DNA of 64,000 bases, from contig JBAVVD010000095.1 of NCBI GenBank assembly GCA_049697115.1, positions 18,220-82,219 of the forward strand, in the 5' to 3' direction. This DNA is from JBAVVD01 sp049697115. Its GTDB lineage: Bacteria > Acidobacteriota > Aminicenantia > Aminicenantales > UBA4085. Below the pieces are notes generated by a model. The model was not told the origin of the DNA and did no database searches. It worked only from the letters and a program-made list of their open reading frames with translations. Below, in pieces: positions 1 to 9,644 of this stretch. A program made the position numbers and the translations under genes. How positions within the stretch are numbered: position 1 is the stretch's first letter; the number at the start of each line of letters is the position of its first letter.

Positions 1-1
1 C

Positions 2-1831
2 GTGGGGACCCGATTGGTGGATGTTAAATTCAGCAATCGCAACCCGAGGCTTGCTGCCGAGATCTTGAACGCTCTTTTTGACGGATTCATCGATATGATC
101 GTCAGGAAGAGGTACATGACGTCGGAACAAGCCACGGAATTCTTGAACACCCAGGTCGCGACACTCCGGACCGAGATCGAAGAGCTCGAGAAAAAGTTCA
201 ACGAATATGGGTCGGAGAAGGATATTCTCCCACTCACCGCCGCGGAAGCCCCGGCCGTCACCAGGCTGTCGGAAGTCAATAGAGCCCTGACGAACGCGAC
301 GATCGACCGAATCAACAAACTTAATTATTATAACCAACTCAAGTCGGCCCCTCTGGGAGAAATTCCTGATGCCCCGGCGGGCACCCTCATCCAGAGACTA
401 CGCGAGCAATTTGCGACGCTCAGCCGAGAGTATGCCAGAAGGCTGGCCACCATAAGGCCGGAGTACCCGGAGATGCAGCGTCTTAAATCCGAGCTCGACG
501 CGGCTAGCGATGCTCTCCAGAAAGAAACCCAAAACTTTGTCGGTACCGCTTATGCCGATTATCAGGCCGCACTCAGGAAGGAATGGTCCCTCCAGAATCT
601 GCTCGAAGATTTAAAGAACGAAGCGTACAAGGCCAACAGCAATTCCATCCTCTACAACAGCCTGCGGATTGAGCTCGCAAACAAAAAAATTCTTCTCGAG
701 GCTCTTTTTAAGAGACAGAGCGAAGCCAATGTGTCCTCACGGCTCAAGGGTTTAGAGGCCGTAAATGTCTGGATCGTGGACAAAGCACGTTATCCCCTGA
801 GGCCTTCATTCCCGAATAAGCGAAAGATCGTCCTCATCGGCCTTCTGATCGGCCTAATAGGGGGAGTGGGTTTGGCCCTTGGCCTCGAATATTTGAATCA
901 AACGGTCAAGACATCGAAAGACGTGGCGATCTCCACGGGATTCCCCATCCTAGGGGTCATCCCCTCTTTCGACGCAGAGACGAAATCGAAAGGCCCCAGG
1001 TCCGAGTTCACGAGGCTCGTCAACATTATCAGAGGTGGCGGCGGGGCGAAGGAGAGGGAGAATAAATCCGCGCTACGGAAAGCAGACACCAGCATTCTGA
1101 GAGCGTCCCCTCACCGCCCGGACATCGCCGACGAAGAGCGCCGAAGAAACACGATCGAGCTCATCGCCTCGTGCAAGCCCCAATCGATACACTCGGAAAG
1201 CTACCGCTCGATCCGAACCACTCTACTTATCTCCTACCCCCCGGGGAAAATCAAGTCCATCCTCTTCACGAGCCCGCTGGCCCGGGAAGGGAAATCCTCA
1301 ACGGTCTCTAATTTGGGTATCACTCTGGCCGAGGCCAACATGCGTGTCGTGATCGTGGATTCCGACCTTCGGAAACCGAAACAGAGCCAAATTTTCGGCT
1401 CAGATAACGGTCCGGGCTTGACACGGTTCCTGAGTTCTTATGTCGACCCGACGGACCTCGCGAAGCCCACCCAGATCCCGAACCTCTGCCTTATTAACAG
1501 CGGGCCTCTCCCCGCCAACCCCCTCGAACTTCTCACGTCGGAGAAGATGAGTGAACTCGTCGCATTCCTGAAACGGAATTTCGAATATATCCTCTTCGAT
1601 ACCCCTCCAATCCTGGCGGTTTCCGACGCCTTGGCCCTGGCCCCCATGGCCGACGGGATTATCCTCATCGCCCGTGGAGGGCACACGCCGATGCAAGCCA
1701 TGAAGCAGACCAAGCAGAAGCTCGACGCCCACAAGCTCAAGTGCCTCGGCGTTATTCTTAACGGCGTCAACCTGATCGAGCAGGACGGCTATTACGCCCG
1801 GCAATACTATCACTATTCCAAATCGGACTGA
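2..1831 (+). CDS. Wzc-type polysaccharide co-polymerase / BY tyrosine kinase (5' partial)
   Basis: C-terminal part of an inner-membrane chain-length regulator fused to a bacterial tyrosine autokinase; the reading frame is already open at the window edge, so the N-terminal Wzz segment and first membrane helix lie outside. A long coiled-coil periplasmic part (about residues 20-250) is followed by a membrane helix near 272-295 (IVLIGLLIGLIGGVGLAL). The cytoplasmic kinase has a P-loop-like SPLAREGKSS in place of the usual PGEGKST, a Walker A' segment VVIVDSDLRKP and a Walker B ILFDTPP. It ends in the tyrosine cluster (YYARQYYHY) that such kinases autophosphorylate. It heads the polysaccharide island that follows. 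The substituted P-loop is unusual, but Lys and Ser are kept. Confidence 0.93.
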   Translation: MGTRLVDVKFSNRNPRLAAEILNALFDGFIDMIVRKRYMTSEQATEFLNTQVATLRTEIEELEKKFNEYGSEKDILPLTAAEAPAVTRLSEVNRALTNATIDRINKLNYYNQLKSAPLGEIPDAPAGTLIQRLREQFATLSREYARRLATIRPEYPEMQRLKSELDAASDALQKETQNFVGTAYADYQAALRKEWSLQNLLEDLKNEAYKANSNSILYNSLRIELANKKILLEALFKRQSEANVSSRLKGLEAVNVWIVDKARYPLRPSFPNKRKIVLIGLLIGLIGGVGLALGLEYLNQTVKTSKDVAISTGFPILGVIPSFDAETKSKGPRSEFTRLVNIIRGGGGAKERENKSALRKADTSILRASPHRPDIADEERRRNTIELIASCKPQSIHSESYRSIRTTLLISYPPGKIKSILFTSPLAREGKSSTVSNLGITLAEANMRVVIVDSDLRKPKQSQIFGSDNGPGLTRFLSSYVDPTDLAKPTQIPNLCLINSGPLPANPLELLTSEKMSELVAFLKRNFEYILFDTPPILAVSDALALAPMADGIILIARGGHTPMQAMKQTKQKLDAHKLKCLGVILNGVNLIEQDGYYARQYYHYSKSD

Positions 1832-2151
1832 ATCCCTTTTTAGCACACCGGGGCAGGAGGGATTCCCTTTTCAGGGCTAGAGGCTGTGTTTGATCCCTCC
1901 CCCCGGGCTCTTTTTCCGCCTAACGCCCCCTCAAGGCTCGGTAAGCCCGCCCAAGCGCCATGTGGCTGGTCTTCGGGCTCGAGGCGGGCGCCTGCGCGAT
2001 CCGGATCCGGGCGAAGGTTTTCGACCTGACGCTCCTGGACGATCGGATCGACCGGGAGAACAAGGATATCTCCTTCGTCTCATCATATCCGGTTCAACGT
2101 AATCGGATGGAAGGAATCCGTTTGATAAATGTGCGTCAACGGACTAACCGA
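1832..2151. other. GC-rich intergenic stretch, possible decayed sequence
   Basis: No convincing gene. An 8-bp inverted repeat (GGAGGGAT at 1856-1863, ATCCCTCC at 1893-1900) followed by a short T run near 1911-1915 could act as a weak terminator for the kinase gene. Bases about 1920-2090 are markedly GC-rich and open in one plus frame, then composition drops sharply at about 2100 where the AT-rich asparagine-synthase-like gene begins. This looks like a junction between sequences of different origin. Confidence 0.4.
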
Positions 2152-3669
2152 TTACAGCCTTGCTTCGGTGCGATGTCTGACGTAGTTCACTCTATATTTC
2201 ATTTCTTTTAACAGCGAGTAAATCCCTATTTCTTTCAAACACTTGGCGACTTTATCCTGCAACTTGTATGGAGGATTGATCGGCCACCTCGTCAATTCTG
2301 GCCACATTTTGCGGATCATCTCTCTAAAAATCACGGGTTTATAGTAATTGGTATACCTATCATCAACACCTAAAAAGATCTCGTAAAGCTTATGGCTGTC
2401 ATATGGGTCAATCTCTTCAATCGCGATATCGGATTCCGAATTTCCAGTTGCCCCCCAATTTCCAAGCCAATGTTCCCAGTACAGAAGTGTTAACACATTT
2501 AAACCGTACTCTCTGCCCACGGGCAGCAACTCAGCCACTATACTTTCGCCTTGCGTTATCGCGTAGCGGCCTTCTTTATATCCCATTTTATAGGCAATTC
2601 TGTAACTGTTCAAGTTCTTCGGCTCTTTCCCAAACCGTATGCGACCTATTTCTCCAATGCCCAGAATGTTGACTTTCTCTGAATGGTCTTTGAAATAAAT
2701 GTTGTAAATTGTAGGCAGGATTCGTTCCGATGCAAAAAATGTGTTGCTTAAAAAGATTTGCCGGAATTCATCATCAACATCGTTCGGTACATCGTGAATA
2801 TGAAATGGAACCCTGATACTCTCAAAAATCTTTTTTGGAACTGAAATGTCAGGATGACTAGGACCTAAGCCCTGGCTATTAATAAAATAATATATTTTAT
2901 CCTGGATGTCTCTAGTCGCCGCAAGCAGAGTTCTGCTATCCGTTCCTGCGGTCACGGCCATCATGACCGAGTGCCGATTCGCCACTGCTCTGATACTTCC
3001 CTGCAGAAACGAACAGCTCTTGGACACTGCCTCTTCTAAATCTAACTGTTTTATGGGTTCATTCGGCCAATAACGCCGAGCTTCACATCTGTTTATATCG
3101 AGATAGTGATTGGGCAGGAGGTGTTTGATACCCTCGTAGTATGTTTCATCACCGATCCATTTACAATAGGGGTTCCATTTTGAATTCTTCGAATGCGTTG
3201 TGTAGTATTCTAAAAAGTCGGGATCGCTTCTCGGTAGTATTTTAGGTTTTGCGAATTTGATCAGCAGATTGGGCTGGGATCCGCATATGATCTGGTTTTC
3301 TTTTGAACAATAGTATATTTCCCTCAAAGCAAGAGCATCATGCAGGATAACAGTTTTCTTATCATCTTTGTATAACAGCGCATAACTCCCTGCATATCGC
3401 TTGATCCATGAAAATAAACCTTCCATGTTGCATGTGCTGACAAATATGTCTTTTAAAATATCGGTGTTTCCCTTTTCAGGTTCAGCTGGACTAAAAATAC
3501 TTCCAATTAGCACAATGTTCTTCCTTAAATCCGTAACTCGATTGACCTCAAGATCAGGATGAGCATGAAGATAGTATCGGCCTATCTGTAAACACTTCCA
3601 GTCGACAAGCGATGTGATAGGAGCCCTACAAAAAAGAAATTGTCGCCGGAACTGAAGCTTTTCGTACAT
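2152..3669 (-). CDS. asparagine-synthase-like amidotransferase of a polysaccharide locus
   Basis: A 505-residue protein resembling the asparagine synthetase B superfamily. The C-terminal half carries a PP-loop-like AVTAGTDSRTLLAA (family form SGGxDS), the ATP-pyrophosphatase signature. The N-terminal half looks like the class II glutaminase fold (HDALALREIYY, CGSQPNLL), but the initiator Met is followed by Tyr, not the catalytic Cys, so glutamine hydrolysis is doubtful. Such proteins occur in exopolysaccharide loci and are thought to amidate sugar acids or peptides, but no substrate can be read here. It is AT-rich compared with the flanking kinase gene, suggesting separate acquisition. An SD-like GGAAGGA precedes the ATG. 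Confidence 0.75.
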   Translation of the reverse strand: MYEKLQFRRQFLFCRAPITSLVDWKCLQIGRYYLHAHPDLEVNRVTDLRKNIVLIGSIFSPAEPEKGNTDILKDIFVSTCNMEGLFSWIKRYAGSYALLYKDDKKTVILHDALALREIYYCSKENQIICGSQPNLLIKFAKPKILPRSDPDFLEYYTTHSKNSKWNPYCKWIGDETYYEGIKHLLPNHYLDINRCEARRYWPNEPIKQLDLEEAVSKSCSFLQGSIRAVANRHSVMMAVTAGTDSRTLLAATRDIQDKIYYFINSQGLGPSHPDISVPKKIFESIRVPFHIHDVPNDVDDEFRQIFLSNTFFASERILPTIYNIYFKDHSEKVNILGIGEIGRIRFGKEPKNLNSYRIAYKMGYKEGRYAITQGESIVAELLPVGREYGLNVLTLLYWEHWLGNWGATGNSESDIAIEEIDPYDSHKLYEIFLGVDDRYTNYYKPVIFREMIRKMWPELTRWPINPPYKLQDKVAKCLKEIGIYSLLKEMKYRVNYVRHRTEARL

Positions 3670-3714
3670 CTATTGTCCTTCCATAAGCCAGAGTAAAATA
3701 TCATGTTTTCATTG

Positions 3715-4557
3715 TCATTGAAGAACCTTGAGGGCCCGATTCTTTATGAAACGAACAACGTCATAATTTCCATAAACTCTCGCTCTAAACACTCGCCCAG
3801 GCATTGAGGCTCCGGTAAGCTCCCTATGTAACAGGTATGGGCTCGACCTGACACTGTTGAAGCCAGGTACCGTAGTCACCGCTCCCTTGTATCCCAAGTC
3901 TTTCAGCACTTCTGCCAGATTTATCTCAGGATTGTAATACACCCCAGATGGGTACGCAAAGTATTTAATCTTTACGCCGGTTACTTTCTCCAATCTCATC
4001 TTGTCCTCGGCAATTTCGTATCTTGCTTGAGCGCTATCCCGAAGCTTTCCCAGATTGCAGTGATTCAAGGTGTGCCCACCAATGGTAAAACCTTCCTCAA
4101 CAATCCTTCTCACATCTTCAAAGTTAAAACCTCTCGTTATTCTCCCGGGACCCAGTGTTAAGAACAGTTTCGACCGTAGAAAATCGGCCTCATCATCCTT
4201 TGAGATACCGACAAAACCGGACGTCACGAAAAATGTCGCTGGCAATCCAAGCTCCTTCAGGACTGGTACTGCGTGGGTGAGCCAACTTTTGTACCCGTCA
4301 TCGAAAGTAATGACTACATTGATTTTCTTTGATGATAATCTGCCTGCGAAAAAATCTTCGAGGCTTACAACATTCGTGCTTCGTTTCAGAAAGTAAATAT
4401 TAGCCTTGAAATTACTGAAGGTCTCGGGCAGTATGTCATGGAAAGTCACGAACCTTGTTACTGGTTGACGCTGAAGGCGGAGGACTAAATTTCTGATTCT
4501 GGAATATCCCAGGTAGTAAAGTAATAAAACACAGAGATCCTGACTACGTATCATCAT
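3715..4557 (-). CDS. polysaccharide deacetylase (NodB / CE4 family)
   Basis: A 280-residue CE4 esterase that would remove N- or O-acetyl groups from a surface polysaccharide using a divalent metal. Motif 1 is TFDDGYKSW (catalytic base and metal Asp), motif 2 is GGHTLNH (the H-x3-H metal pair), and motif 3 is AYPSGVY. A hydrophobic N-terminus (LCVLLLYYLGY) may anchor it to the membrane. It lies 45 bp downstream of the asparagine-synthase-like gene in opposite transcriptional order (both minus, this gene first), so the two are probably co-transcribed. Function in trimming or modifying the polymer is inferred from the neighbourhood. Confidence 0.88.
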   Translation of the reverse strand: MMIRSQDLCVLLLYYLGYSRIRNLVLRLQRQPVTRFVTFHDILPETFSNFKANIYFLKRSTNVVSLEDFFAGRLSSKKINVVITFDDGYKSWLTHAVPVLKELGLPATFFVTSGFVGISKDDEADFLRSKLFLTLGPGRITRGFNFEDVRRIVEEGFTIGGHTLNHCNLGKLRDSAQARYEIAEDKMRLEKVTGVKIKYFAYPSGVYYNPEINLAEVLKDLGYKGAVTTVPGFNSVRSSPYLLHRELTGASMPGRVFRARVYGNYDVVRFIKNRALKVLQ

Positions 4558-4673
4558 GTTTCTACACTTCGAGTAAAAATCACGGGTGTTAGTAACTCCA
4601 GTATGTTTCTAAAACATGCCATGTTGCGAGAAGTCTTACTTATCCTGAATTTCCCTCGTTTTAGGGGCATAAG

Positions 4674-4790
4674 AATTTCTTTTTAGCCTTCACGCTGGAA
4701 CGCCCTTCGTTAAGCTCGGAATCGATACCTCCCACCACGAAATGATGATATTCCCGGCCGCGGGTCGCTGTCAAGAACAAGGAAATGGCC
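4674..4790 (+). repeat. island repeat, copy A (partial)
   Basis: First of three related intergenic sequences in the polysaccharide island (others at 9097-9396 and 15412-15708), all in the same orientation. Shared blocks are TTTTAGCCTTC, CGTTAAGCTCGGAATCGATA, ATGATGATATT and GGAAATG. This copy keeps only the first 115 or so bases; the conserved part after CATCCGGCCGCATCATCG seen in the other copies is absent. Read on the minus strand all three copies keep an open frame with a shared GGIDSELNE-type string, which may be a coding remnant or chance. Confidence 0.75.
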
Positions 4791-5116
4791 TGAACAGGCG
4801 CCGATTTGCTGACCGTCGAACGGTTTCATTTACTTTTTCCATAGCGGTTGAGCCAGTTGAAGGAGCACAAGGCCGGCGGGGGCAGATGATCTTGGCGGAA
4901 TCGCGGCGAGATGACGATTTGAGATTGAAGGATGGGCCAGAGAAGCAATCCGACGGAGAGATAGGATAGACGCGGCCCCTTGGTTTTCGAAGGCGGCCGG
5001 ATCGATGGATGCCCGTCGGCGACGGCATGGCCGACGGCGGTGAGTAGAAGACGGCGAGACCGATCTGGAGGACGCCTGCTGGAAAGTGCTTCACTTCAGC
5101 CTCCACTCCCATCGCG
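4791..5116. other. intergenic debris between repeat A and a glycosyltransferase
   Basis: GC-rich sequence without a recognisable gene. Minus-strand frames are open over much of it and continue past the end of the glycosyltransferase gene in another frame, but the translations show no family I know. Most likely decayed coding sequence left by rearrangement. Confidence 0.3.
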
Positions 5117-6124
5117 TTACAGCCATTTATCATGTTTTTTTCTAAATAGGCCAGGGAATAAAACAGCTGCGCGACAAACATAATGAAACGCCAAACTTTT
5201 TGCTCCATAATACCAAAGCCATTCTTTCCAGGTGAATGTCTTTTTCCTACTTCGCACTTCATCAGCCAATTCTCTGTTTCTTGTATGAAAAGCAAGCCGT
5301 AATGAACAATCGTTCCAAAAATCTTCTTGCTTGTCTTTAATATGTTGCGGAAGATTGTATTTATTACAGAGGTAAAGAATAAGTTCTGCGTCGGAAAGTG
5401 TGTGTCGCAATACCTTTTTAATATCCTTGCTTCTGGTAGCTGATTCGTCCGTGATGTTATGAGTGGCCATAGACTCAGGAATATAGTGCAGTTGGGCTTT
5501 TGTTGCCATCTCCGCCCAGAGTTGTGTATCACCCATTAGAAAATGGTCACTTTGGTGAAGGTGGGGATCCGATTCAATAATCTGCTCACAGAGAGCATGT
5601 CGAACCATAACAGCACAAGTTATAATACCACGCGAAAAGTCACCTTTGTTTTCACAAAAGTCAAATATATCCGGGTTTTTAGGCATCTCCAACTTTCGGT
5701 GTTTGATAAAGTCTTTTATCAGTTTCCCGGATTCGACATGATAAACATCGTAACTGGAATACACCAACCCGCATTCCGGATGGCTTTCCATATAATCCAC
5801 CTGTTTTTGTAGTTTATCCGGATGAGGCCAGTAATCATCCCCTTCGCAAAAGGCACTGTACTTCCGCTTGTAAGCTTTCATAGTGCGATAAGTATTTTTC
5901 TTCATCCCGACATTTTTATCTGATGTGATCACTCGAATGATATCCGGGTACTTTTTTTGATATTGAAAAACAATCTCTCGTGTTCCGTCGGTGGAACAGT
6001 CCTCACCAATTACCAGCTCAAAAAGAAAGTTCGTTTTCTGCTGTAAAACCCCTTCGATCGCCTGGGCGATAAAAGGGGCATGATTGTAAGTAATCATCTT
6101 GACGCTGACCAAGGGCTCTGTCAT
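5117..6124 (-). CDS. GT2-family glycosyltransferase
   Basis: A family 2 (GT-A fold) transferase. The N-terminus VSVKMITYNHAPFI, the nucleotide-binding IGEDCSTDGT and the metal-binding region FCEGDDYW (DD in the DXD position) define the family. The start is placed at the ATG ending at 6124 because GGAG lies 9 bp upstream; a TTG three codons earlier has no spaced SD. The C-terminal 120 residues are helical and uncharacterised. It presumably transfers a nucleotide-sugar residue to the lipid-linked repeat unit; donor and acceptor cannot be read from sequence. It is 44 bp downstream of the flippase gene on the same strand. Confidence 0.9.
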   Translation of the reverse strand: MTEPLVSVKMITYNHAPFIAQAIEGVLQQKTNFLFELVIGEDCSTDGTREIVFQYQKKYPDIIRVITSDKNVGMKKNTYRTMKAYKRKYSAFCEGDDYWPHPDKLQKQVDYMESHPECGLVYSSYDVYHVESGKLIKDFIKHRKLEMPKNPDIFDFCENKGDFSRGIITCAVMVRHALCEQIIESDPHLHQSDHFLMGDTQLWAEMATKAQLHYIPESMATHNITDESATRSKDIKKVLRHTLSDAELILYLCNKYNLPQHIKDKQEDFWNDCSLRLAFHTRNRELADEVRSRKKTFTWKEWLWYYGAKSLAFHYVCRAAVLFPGLFRKKHDKWL

Positions 6125-6167
6125 ATCAAGCAACTCCTATAAGGATCAAACTTAATTATTTATTTTA

Positions 6168-7634
6168 TTATCTGGCGGTGCCATCTCTCGAAAAAGGTAT
6201 TCTCTTCCATACCACTTGCCACAGCTCCATAAATGCCGTTAGCCGAAACAGCCTGCATATGCAAACATATAGAACAATTCCAATGGGAATTTGTACTACA
6301 AGCATGATCCAATGGTTGGGAAATGGCAGCAGTCCGGCCGCATATATTGCGATGCCCATCAGCACGGCCATGATCAGATAGGAGAACACGTCACGCATCT
6401 GCTCCCATATCGAATATCCGATCAGAACACCCGCATAATAACTATTCAGATAGTAAGCGATGAGGGACATCGCAATCATACCATAAATCATCGCGGATAT
6501 GCCCCATCGCCATGTGACGGCAATGTTGATGACAATCAAAGCCTTCTTGATAATCTCAAGGCGTAAAAATAAATCTGAACGTCCCAAAGCCATCAGTAAA
6601 TTTAAATTTATCACGTGTAAAGAATACAGCACGCCGGCAACACAAAATAGCTGCAAATAGGGAATACAAGGAGCCCACTTTTCCGTCAACATCACCAGCA
6701 CCAATGGACGGGCGACTACTGCAAGGCCGATCATCATTGGGAAATTCACGAGGACCAGCACAGTCAACGCCTTTTTCAATCCCTTTTTCAATCGAGCCGG
6801 ATCATCCTGGATGCTGGAGAAAACAGGAAAAGTGACCCGGCCGACTATCCCAGCTAATGTATTCTGGGGAATCTCCTGGAAGGTCTTGGCGCGTGTAAAA
6901 AAACCCAGATCAGTCGCCGAGAACAGCTTGCCGATGACCAATAAATAGATATTGTCAAATAGTCGGTTAAGCAAATCTGAAAACAAGAGGCGCGAGCCAA
7001 AACCAAACATTTTCCGTAGGGCGCTAAAGCTGAAGATCATTGCCGGCCGCCAGGAACTGAAAAACCAGAGACAAATAGTCCGGAAAAGCGCTCGGGATAC
7101 TTGCTGGACAACCAGGCTCCATACGCCAAAACCAACGGTGGCCAGGGCAACCCCGAGTAAGCCGGACAGTGTGCTGGCTATCAGGCTTACCTTGGTCAGG
7201 ATCTTGAAGTTGAGTTGCTTTGTGAAAATGACGCCTTGGATCAAACCAAAGGAATTGATCACGATCTCCAGCGACAGAGCCCGCGTCAGGGGAGTCAGGA
7301 TTGGCTGTTTATAGAAAGCAGCAATCCAGGGAGCAACCAGGCACAATAGGCCCGCAGCCGCCAGCCCTACCACGATGTTGAAATAAAAAATCGAACAGGT
7401 GTCGAGTTGTGTGACGTCGCGTTTCTGAATCAGGGCGGCCCCGAACCCACTATCGAGGAATGACTGCGCCAAAGCCATGAAGATCATCAGCATCCCGATC
7501 AGACCGAACTGCTCCGGAAATAACAGCCGCGCCAGGACGATTCCGATGATAAACCGCACTCCTTGGAGCCCTACAGACTCAAGAAAACTCCAGGAAAGAG
7601 CATGAAGGGTTTTGGATCTTAGAGAATCGGCCAC
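6168..7634 (-). CDS. lipopolysaccharide/O-unit flippase (Wzx/WzxC type, MOP superfamily)
   Basis: A 488-residue membrane protein with about 12-14 predicted helices. The opening region (LSWSFLESVGLQGVRFIIGI, then LARLLFPEQFGLIGM) is typical of the WzxC/TuaB branch of polysaccharide transporters. It would flip undecaprenyl-linked repeat units across the inner membrane. Start codon is GTG with AGGA about 11 bp upstream. It sits between the DegT aminotransferase and GT2 genes on the same strand. Specific substrate unknown. Confidence 0.9.
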   Translation of the reverse strand: MADSLRSKTLHALSWSFLESVGLQGVRFIIGIVLARLLFPEQFGLIGMLMIFMALAQSFLDSGFGAALIQKRDVTQLDTCSIFYFNIVVGLAAAGLLCLVAPWIAAFYKQPILTPLTRALSLEIVINSFGLIQGVIFTKQLNFKILTKVSLIASTLSGLLGVALATVGFGVWSLVVQQVSRALFRTICLWFFSSWRPAMIFSFSALRKMFGFGSRLLFSDLLNRLFDNIYLLVIGKLFSATDLGFFTRAKTFQEIPQNTLAGIVGRVTFPVFSSIQDDPARLKKGLKKALTVLVLVNFPMMIGLAVVARPLVLVMLTEKWAPCIPYLQLFCVAGVLYSLHVINLNLLMALGRSDLFLRLEIIKKALIVINIAVTWRWGISAMIYGMIAMSLIAYYLNSYYAGVLIGYSIWEQMRDVFSYLIMAVLMGIAIYAAGLLPFPNHWIMLVVQIPIGIVLYVCICRLFRLTAFMELWQVVWKRIPFSRDGTAR

Positions 7635-7799
7635 GATGTTTTATTCCTGTACATGCTAAATAATCCTAAGAATCGCAACTTCCGCCTAACGCAAATCAAG
7701 CCCTTTCATTAATGAGCATTTCAACCATACTACAATCAACTGTTCCGCGTTTCTTGGGAAATATCGATTTAAAACCAATTTACGAAACAAAGAATTATC

Positions 7800-8927
7800 C
7801 TATCCCTTCTGAAGAGACAAAATGATGTCACAAATGGTCTCGACTTCAGAAAGTTCCAGGCCATCGTAAATCGGCAATGTCAGTATGCGGTCAGCAACGC
7901 GACGGGCGACGGTCAAGGGATCCTTTATCGAAACACTTCGGTAGCAGGCGTAATCGCAAATTAAGGGGTAAAAATATCGGCGAGAAAATACGTTGTATTG
8001 TTTGAGAGCCTCATATAATGCATCCCGGCTCATTCCAAACTCTTGTTCGTCCACTTCGACAGGCATGTAAACATGGTTGTGCTTGATATCAGGAGATAGA
8101 GCTGGTAGAAGATGAATACCCGGTATTTCCTTGAGGCGCTGCCGATATAAATCAGTGATCTTACCTCGCTTGAGAATTATTTCTTCCAGATATTTTAGAA
8201 CCAGACTTCCCATTAAGGATTGCATTTCGTTCATTTTGGCATTGGTGCCGGGCATGACCACTTCGAGCTCGTTTTTGAAACCGAAGTTCTTTAAATAGTC
8301 GAATAATCCTTTGAGCCCTGACTCTTTGAATGTGAGCAGTCCACCCTCGATGGAGTGGAACGACTTGGTCGCGTGAAAGCTGAACATACTCAGATCGCCA
8401 AAATGAGCGATAGACTTGTTGCCGATTTTTACGCCGAAAGCGTGAGCGGCATCATATATAAGCTTCAAATTATGCCGTCTTGCAATATCGGCTAATGCAT
8501 TGAGTTTACAAGGGTAACCGTAAACGTGAACTGCCAAAATGGCTGTTGTCCAGGGGGTGATTGCCGCTTCGACCTTTTCCGGGTCAATGGTGCAATAATC
8601 TGGTTCGATGTCCACAAAGACGGGCCTGATCTTGTTCCAAAACAACGCGTGGGTTGTTGCCACAAACGTAAAAGGAGTGGTGATAACCTCTCCCGAGATT
8701 CCCATCCCCTGCAATGCGATTTGAAGAGCCAGGGTCCCGTTGTTAAAAAGACAGATATTGTCAGTCTCGAAAAAGCTGGACAATTCATGAGTAAACCGCT
8801 GTAAAATGGGCCCATTGTTTGTTAACCATCCTGTCTCCCAGATTTCGTTAAGTCCCTGGCAAAATTCCTCCACCGGTGGTAAAAAGGGCCTAGTTACAAA
8901 AATAGGTTTCTCAAAAGGTTTTATCAT
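7800..8927 (-). CDS. DegT/DnrJ/EryC1/StrS-family PLP aminotransferase
   Basis: A sugar aminotransferase of 375 residues, close to the family's usual length. Key features are FNNGTLALQIAL (PLP phosphate binding), IYDAAHAFG (Asp to the PLP nitrogen) and FHATKSFHSIEGG with the Schiff-base lysine. The C-terminus has the family YFYP and TLPIYDGL motifs. It would convert a 3- or 4-keto nucleotide sugar into an amino sugar for the polymer. A clear AAGGAG precedes the ATG. Related fragments occur further on (12,083-12,420), suggesting repeated exchange of such genes in this island. Confidence 0.92.
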   Translation of the reverse strand: MIKPFEKPIFVTRPFLPPVEEFCQGLNEIWETGWLTNNGPILQRFTHELSSFFETDNICLFNNGTLALQIALQGMGISGEVITTPFTFVATTHALFWNKIRPVFVDIEPDYCTIDPEKVEAAITPWTTAILAVHVYGYPCKLNALADIARRHNLKLIYDAAHAFGVKIGNKSIAHFGDLSMFSFHATKSFHSIEGGLLTFKESGLKGLFDYLKNFGFKNELEVVMPGTNAKMNEMQSLMGSLVLKYLEEIILKRGKITDLYRQRLKEIPGIHLLPALSPDIKHNHVYMPVEVDEQEFGMSRDALYEALKQYNVFSRRYFYPLICDYACYRSVSIKDPLTVARRVADRILTLPIYDGLELSEVETICDIILSLQKG

Positions 8928-9096
8928 AAATCTCCTTTATACATATTATGACTACTATTAAGATTCAGTTCCACCTTAAGAAAGGCTACAGGCACAAATA
9001 CACTTTCTCGGTTTCTCCCCATCACCGCGCCTCCGCTTCAGTCTTTTTTATCCACTTCACCATACACCCTACACCGTGCTTTAGTAGATGATTAAG
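8928..9096. other. upstream region of the DegT gene
   Basis: Holds the leader of the DegT gene on the minus strand and then non-coding sequence up to repeat copy B. I see no gene, RNA or clear promoter here. Confidence 0.3.
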
Positions 9097-9396
9097 GGTA
9101 TTTCCTTTTAGCCTTCGCGCAGAAACGCTCTTCGTTAAGCTCGGAATCGATACCTCCCATAACAAAATAATGATATTATCGGCCTGGGATCAATGTCAAG
9201 GAAATGGCCGCGAAGAGGGTCATCCGGCCGCATCATCGTTCCGGACGACTACGAAATCCCCCAAAAGACGATAGCCCTCCCTCCCCCTCTTGAAATCACC
9301 TGTCCTTAATAATATTCCCCGCTCTCCTCGGCCGCCATCAAGGCGACCGGCTCGAAGACATGCGACGGAGGCGGCTTCTCGGCAACAAATGTCAAC
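9097..9396 (+). repeat. island repeat, copy B (full, about 300 bp) with coding remnant
   Basis: Nearly full-length match to copy C at 15412-15708 over about 300 bp, including CATCCGGCCGCATCATCG and CTTGAAATCACCTGT. On the minus strand, about 9307-9397 reads as the end of a protein: LTFVAEKPPPSHVF, two variable residues, VALMAAEESGEYY, stop. Copy C has the same tail with conservative changes and the stop at the same place. The repeat thus seems to be the 3' end of a gene family plus about 200 bp of downstream sequence, with the rest of the gene lost in each copy. Confidence 0.8.
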
Positions 9397-9419
9397 TTCA
9401 GAGAATCGATCACGGGTAG

Positions 9420-9644
9420 CGTTATTCGCGGGGAAATGTTAATATCAACAGGTTGGAAGACTTCTGGAGCTATGCGAAAGAACGGTCGACAAAGTTTCGC
9501 AGTCTGTCGGCGGAGAAGTTACTTCCATATCACATAGAAATGGAATTTCAATATAAGATAGGAGAGGAAGCATCTCCACCAGGCTCATTCAGAATCTCTA
9601 CGATTTCGCGTAAAAATCATTTAAAATTCTCTAAAAATAACTAA
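9420..9644 (+). mobile_element. IS1595/ISXO2-type transposase C-terminal remnant
   Basis: A plus-strand frame preceded by an in-frame TAG encodes NVNINRLEDFWSYAKERS followed by TKFRSL..., which matches the C-terminal pattern of IS1595-family DDE transposases (family form HINGIExFWxxAKxRLxKFxG, then YLHLKExExRFN; here LLPYHIEMEFQYK). The catalytic D-N/D-H residues and all upstream sequence are missing, so this is a dead fragment. Its frame ends in TAATG, overlapping the start codon of the following glycosyltransferase by one base. It abuts repeat copy B. Confidence 0.65.

Noticed and set aside
1918..1924. GCCTAAC boxes here and at 7684-7690 as attC inverse core sites
   Set aside because: No GTTRRRY partner or complementary L boxes within the usual 60-140 bp.
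1960..2211. Open frame of 83 codons after the tyrosine kinase gene
   Set aside because: GC-rich start, no SD, no recognisable family, and it runs into the 3' end of the next gene on the other strand.
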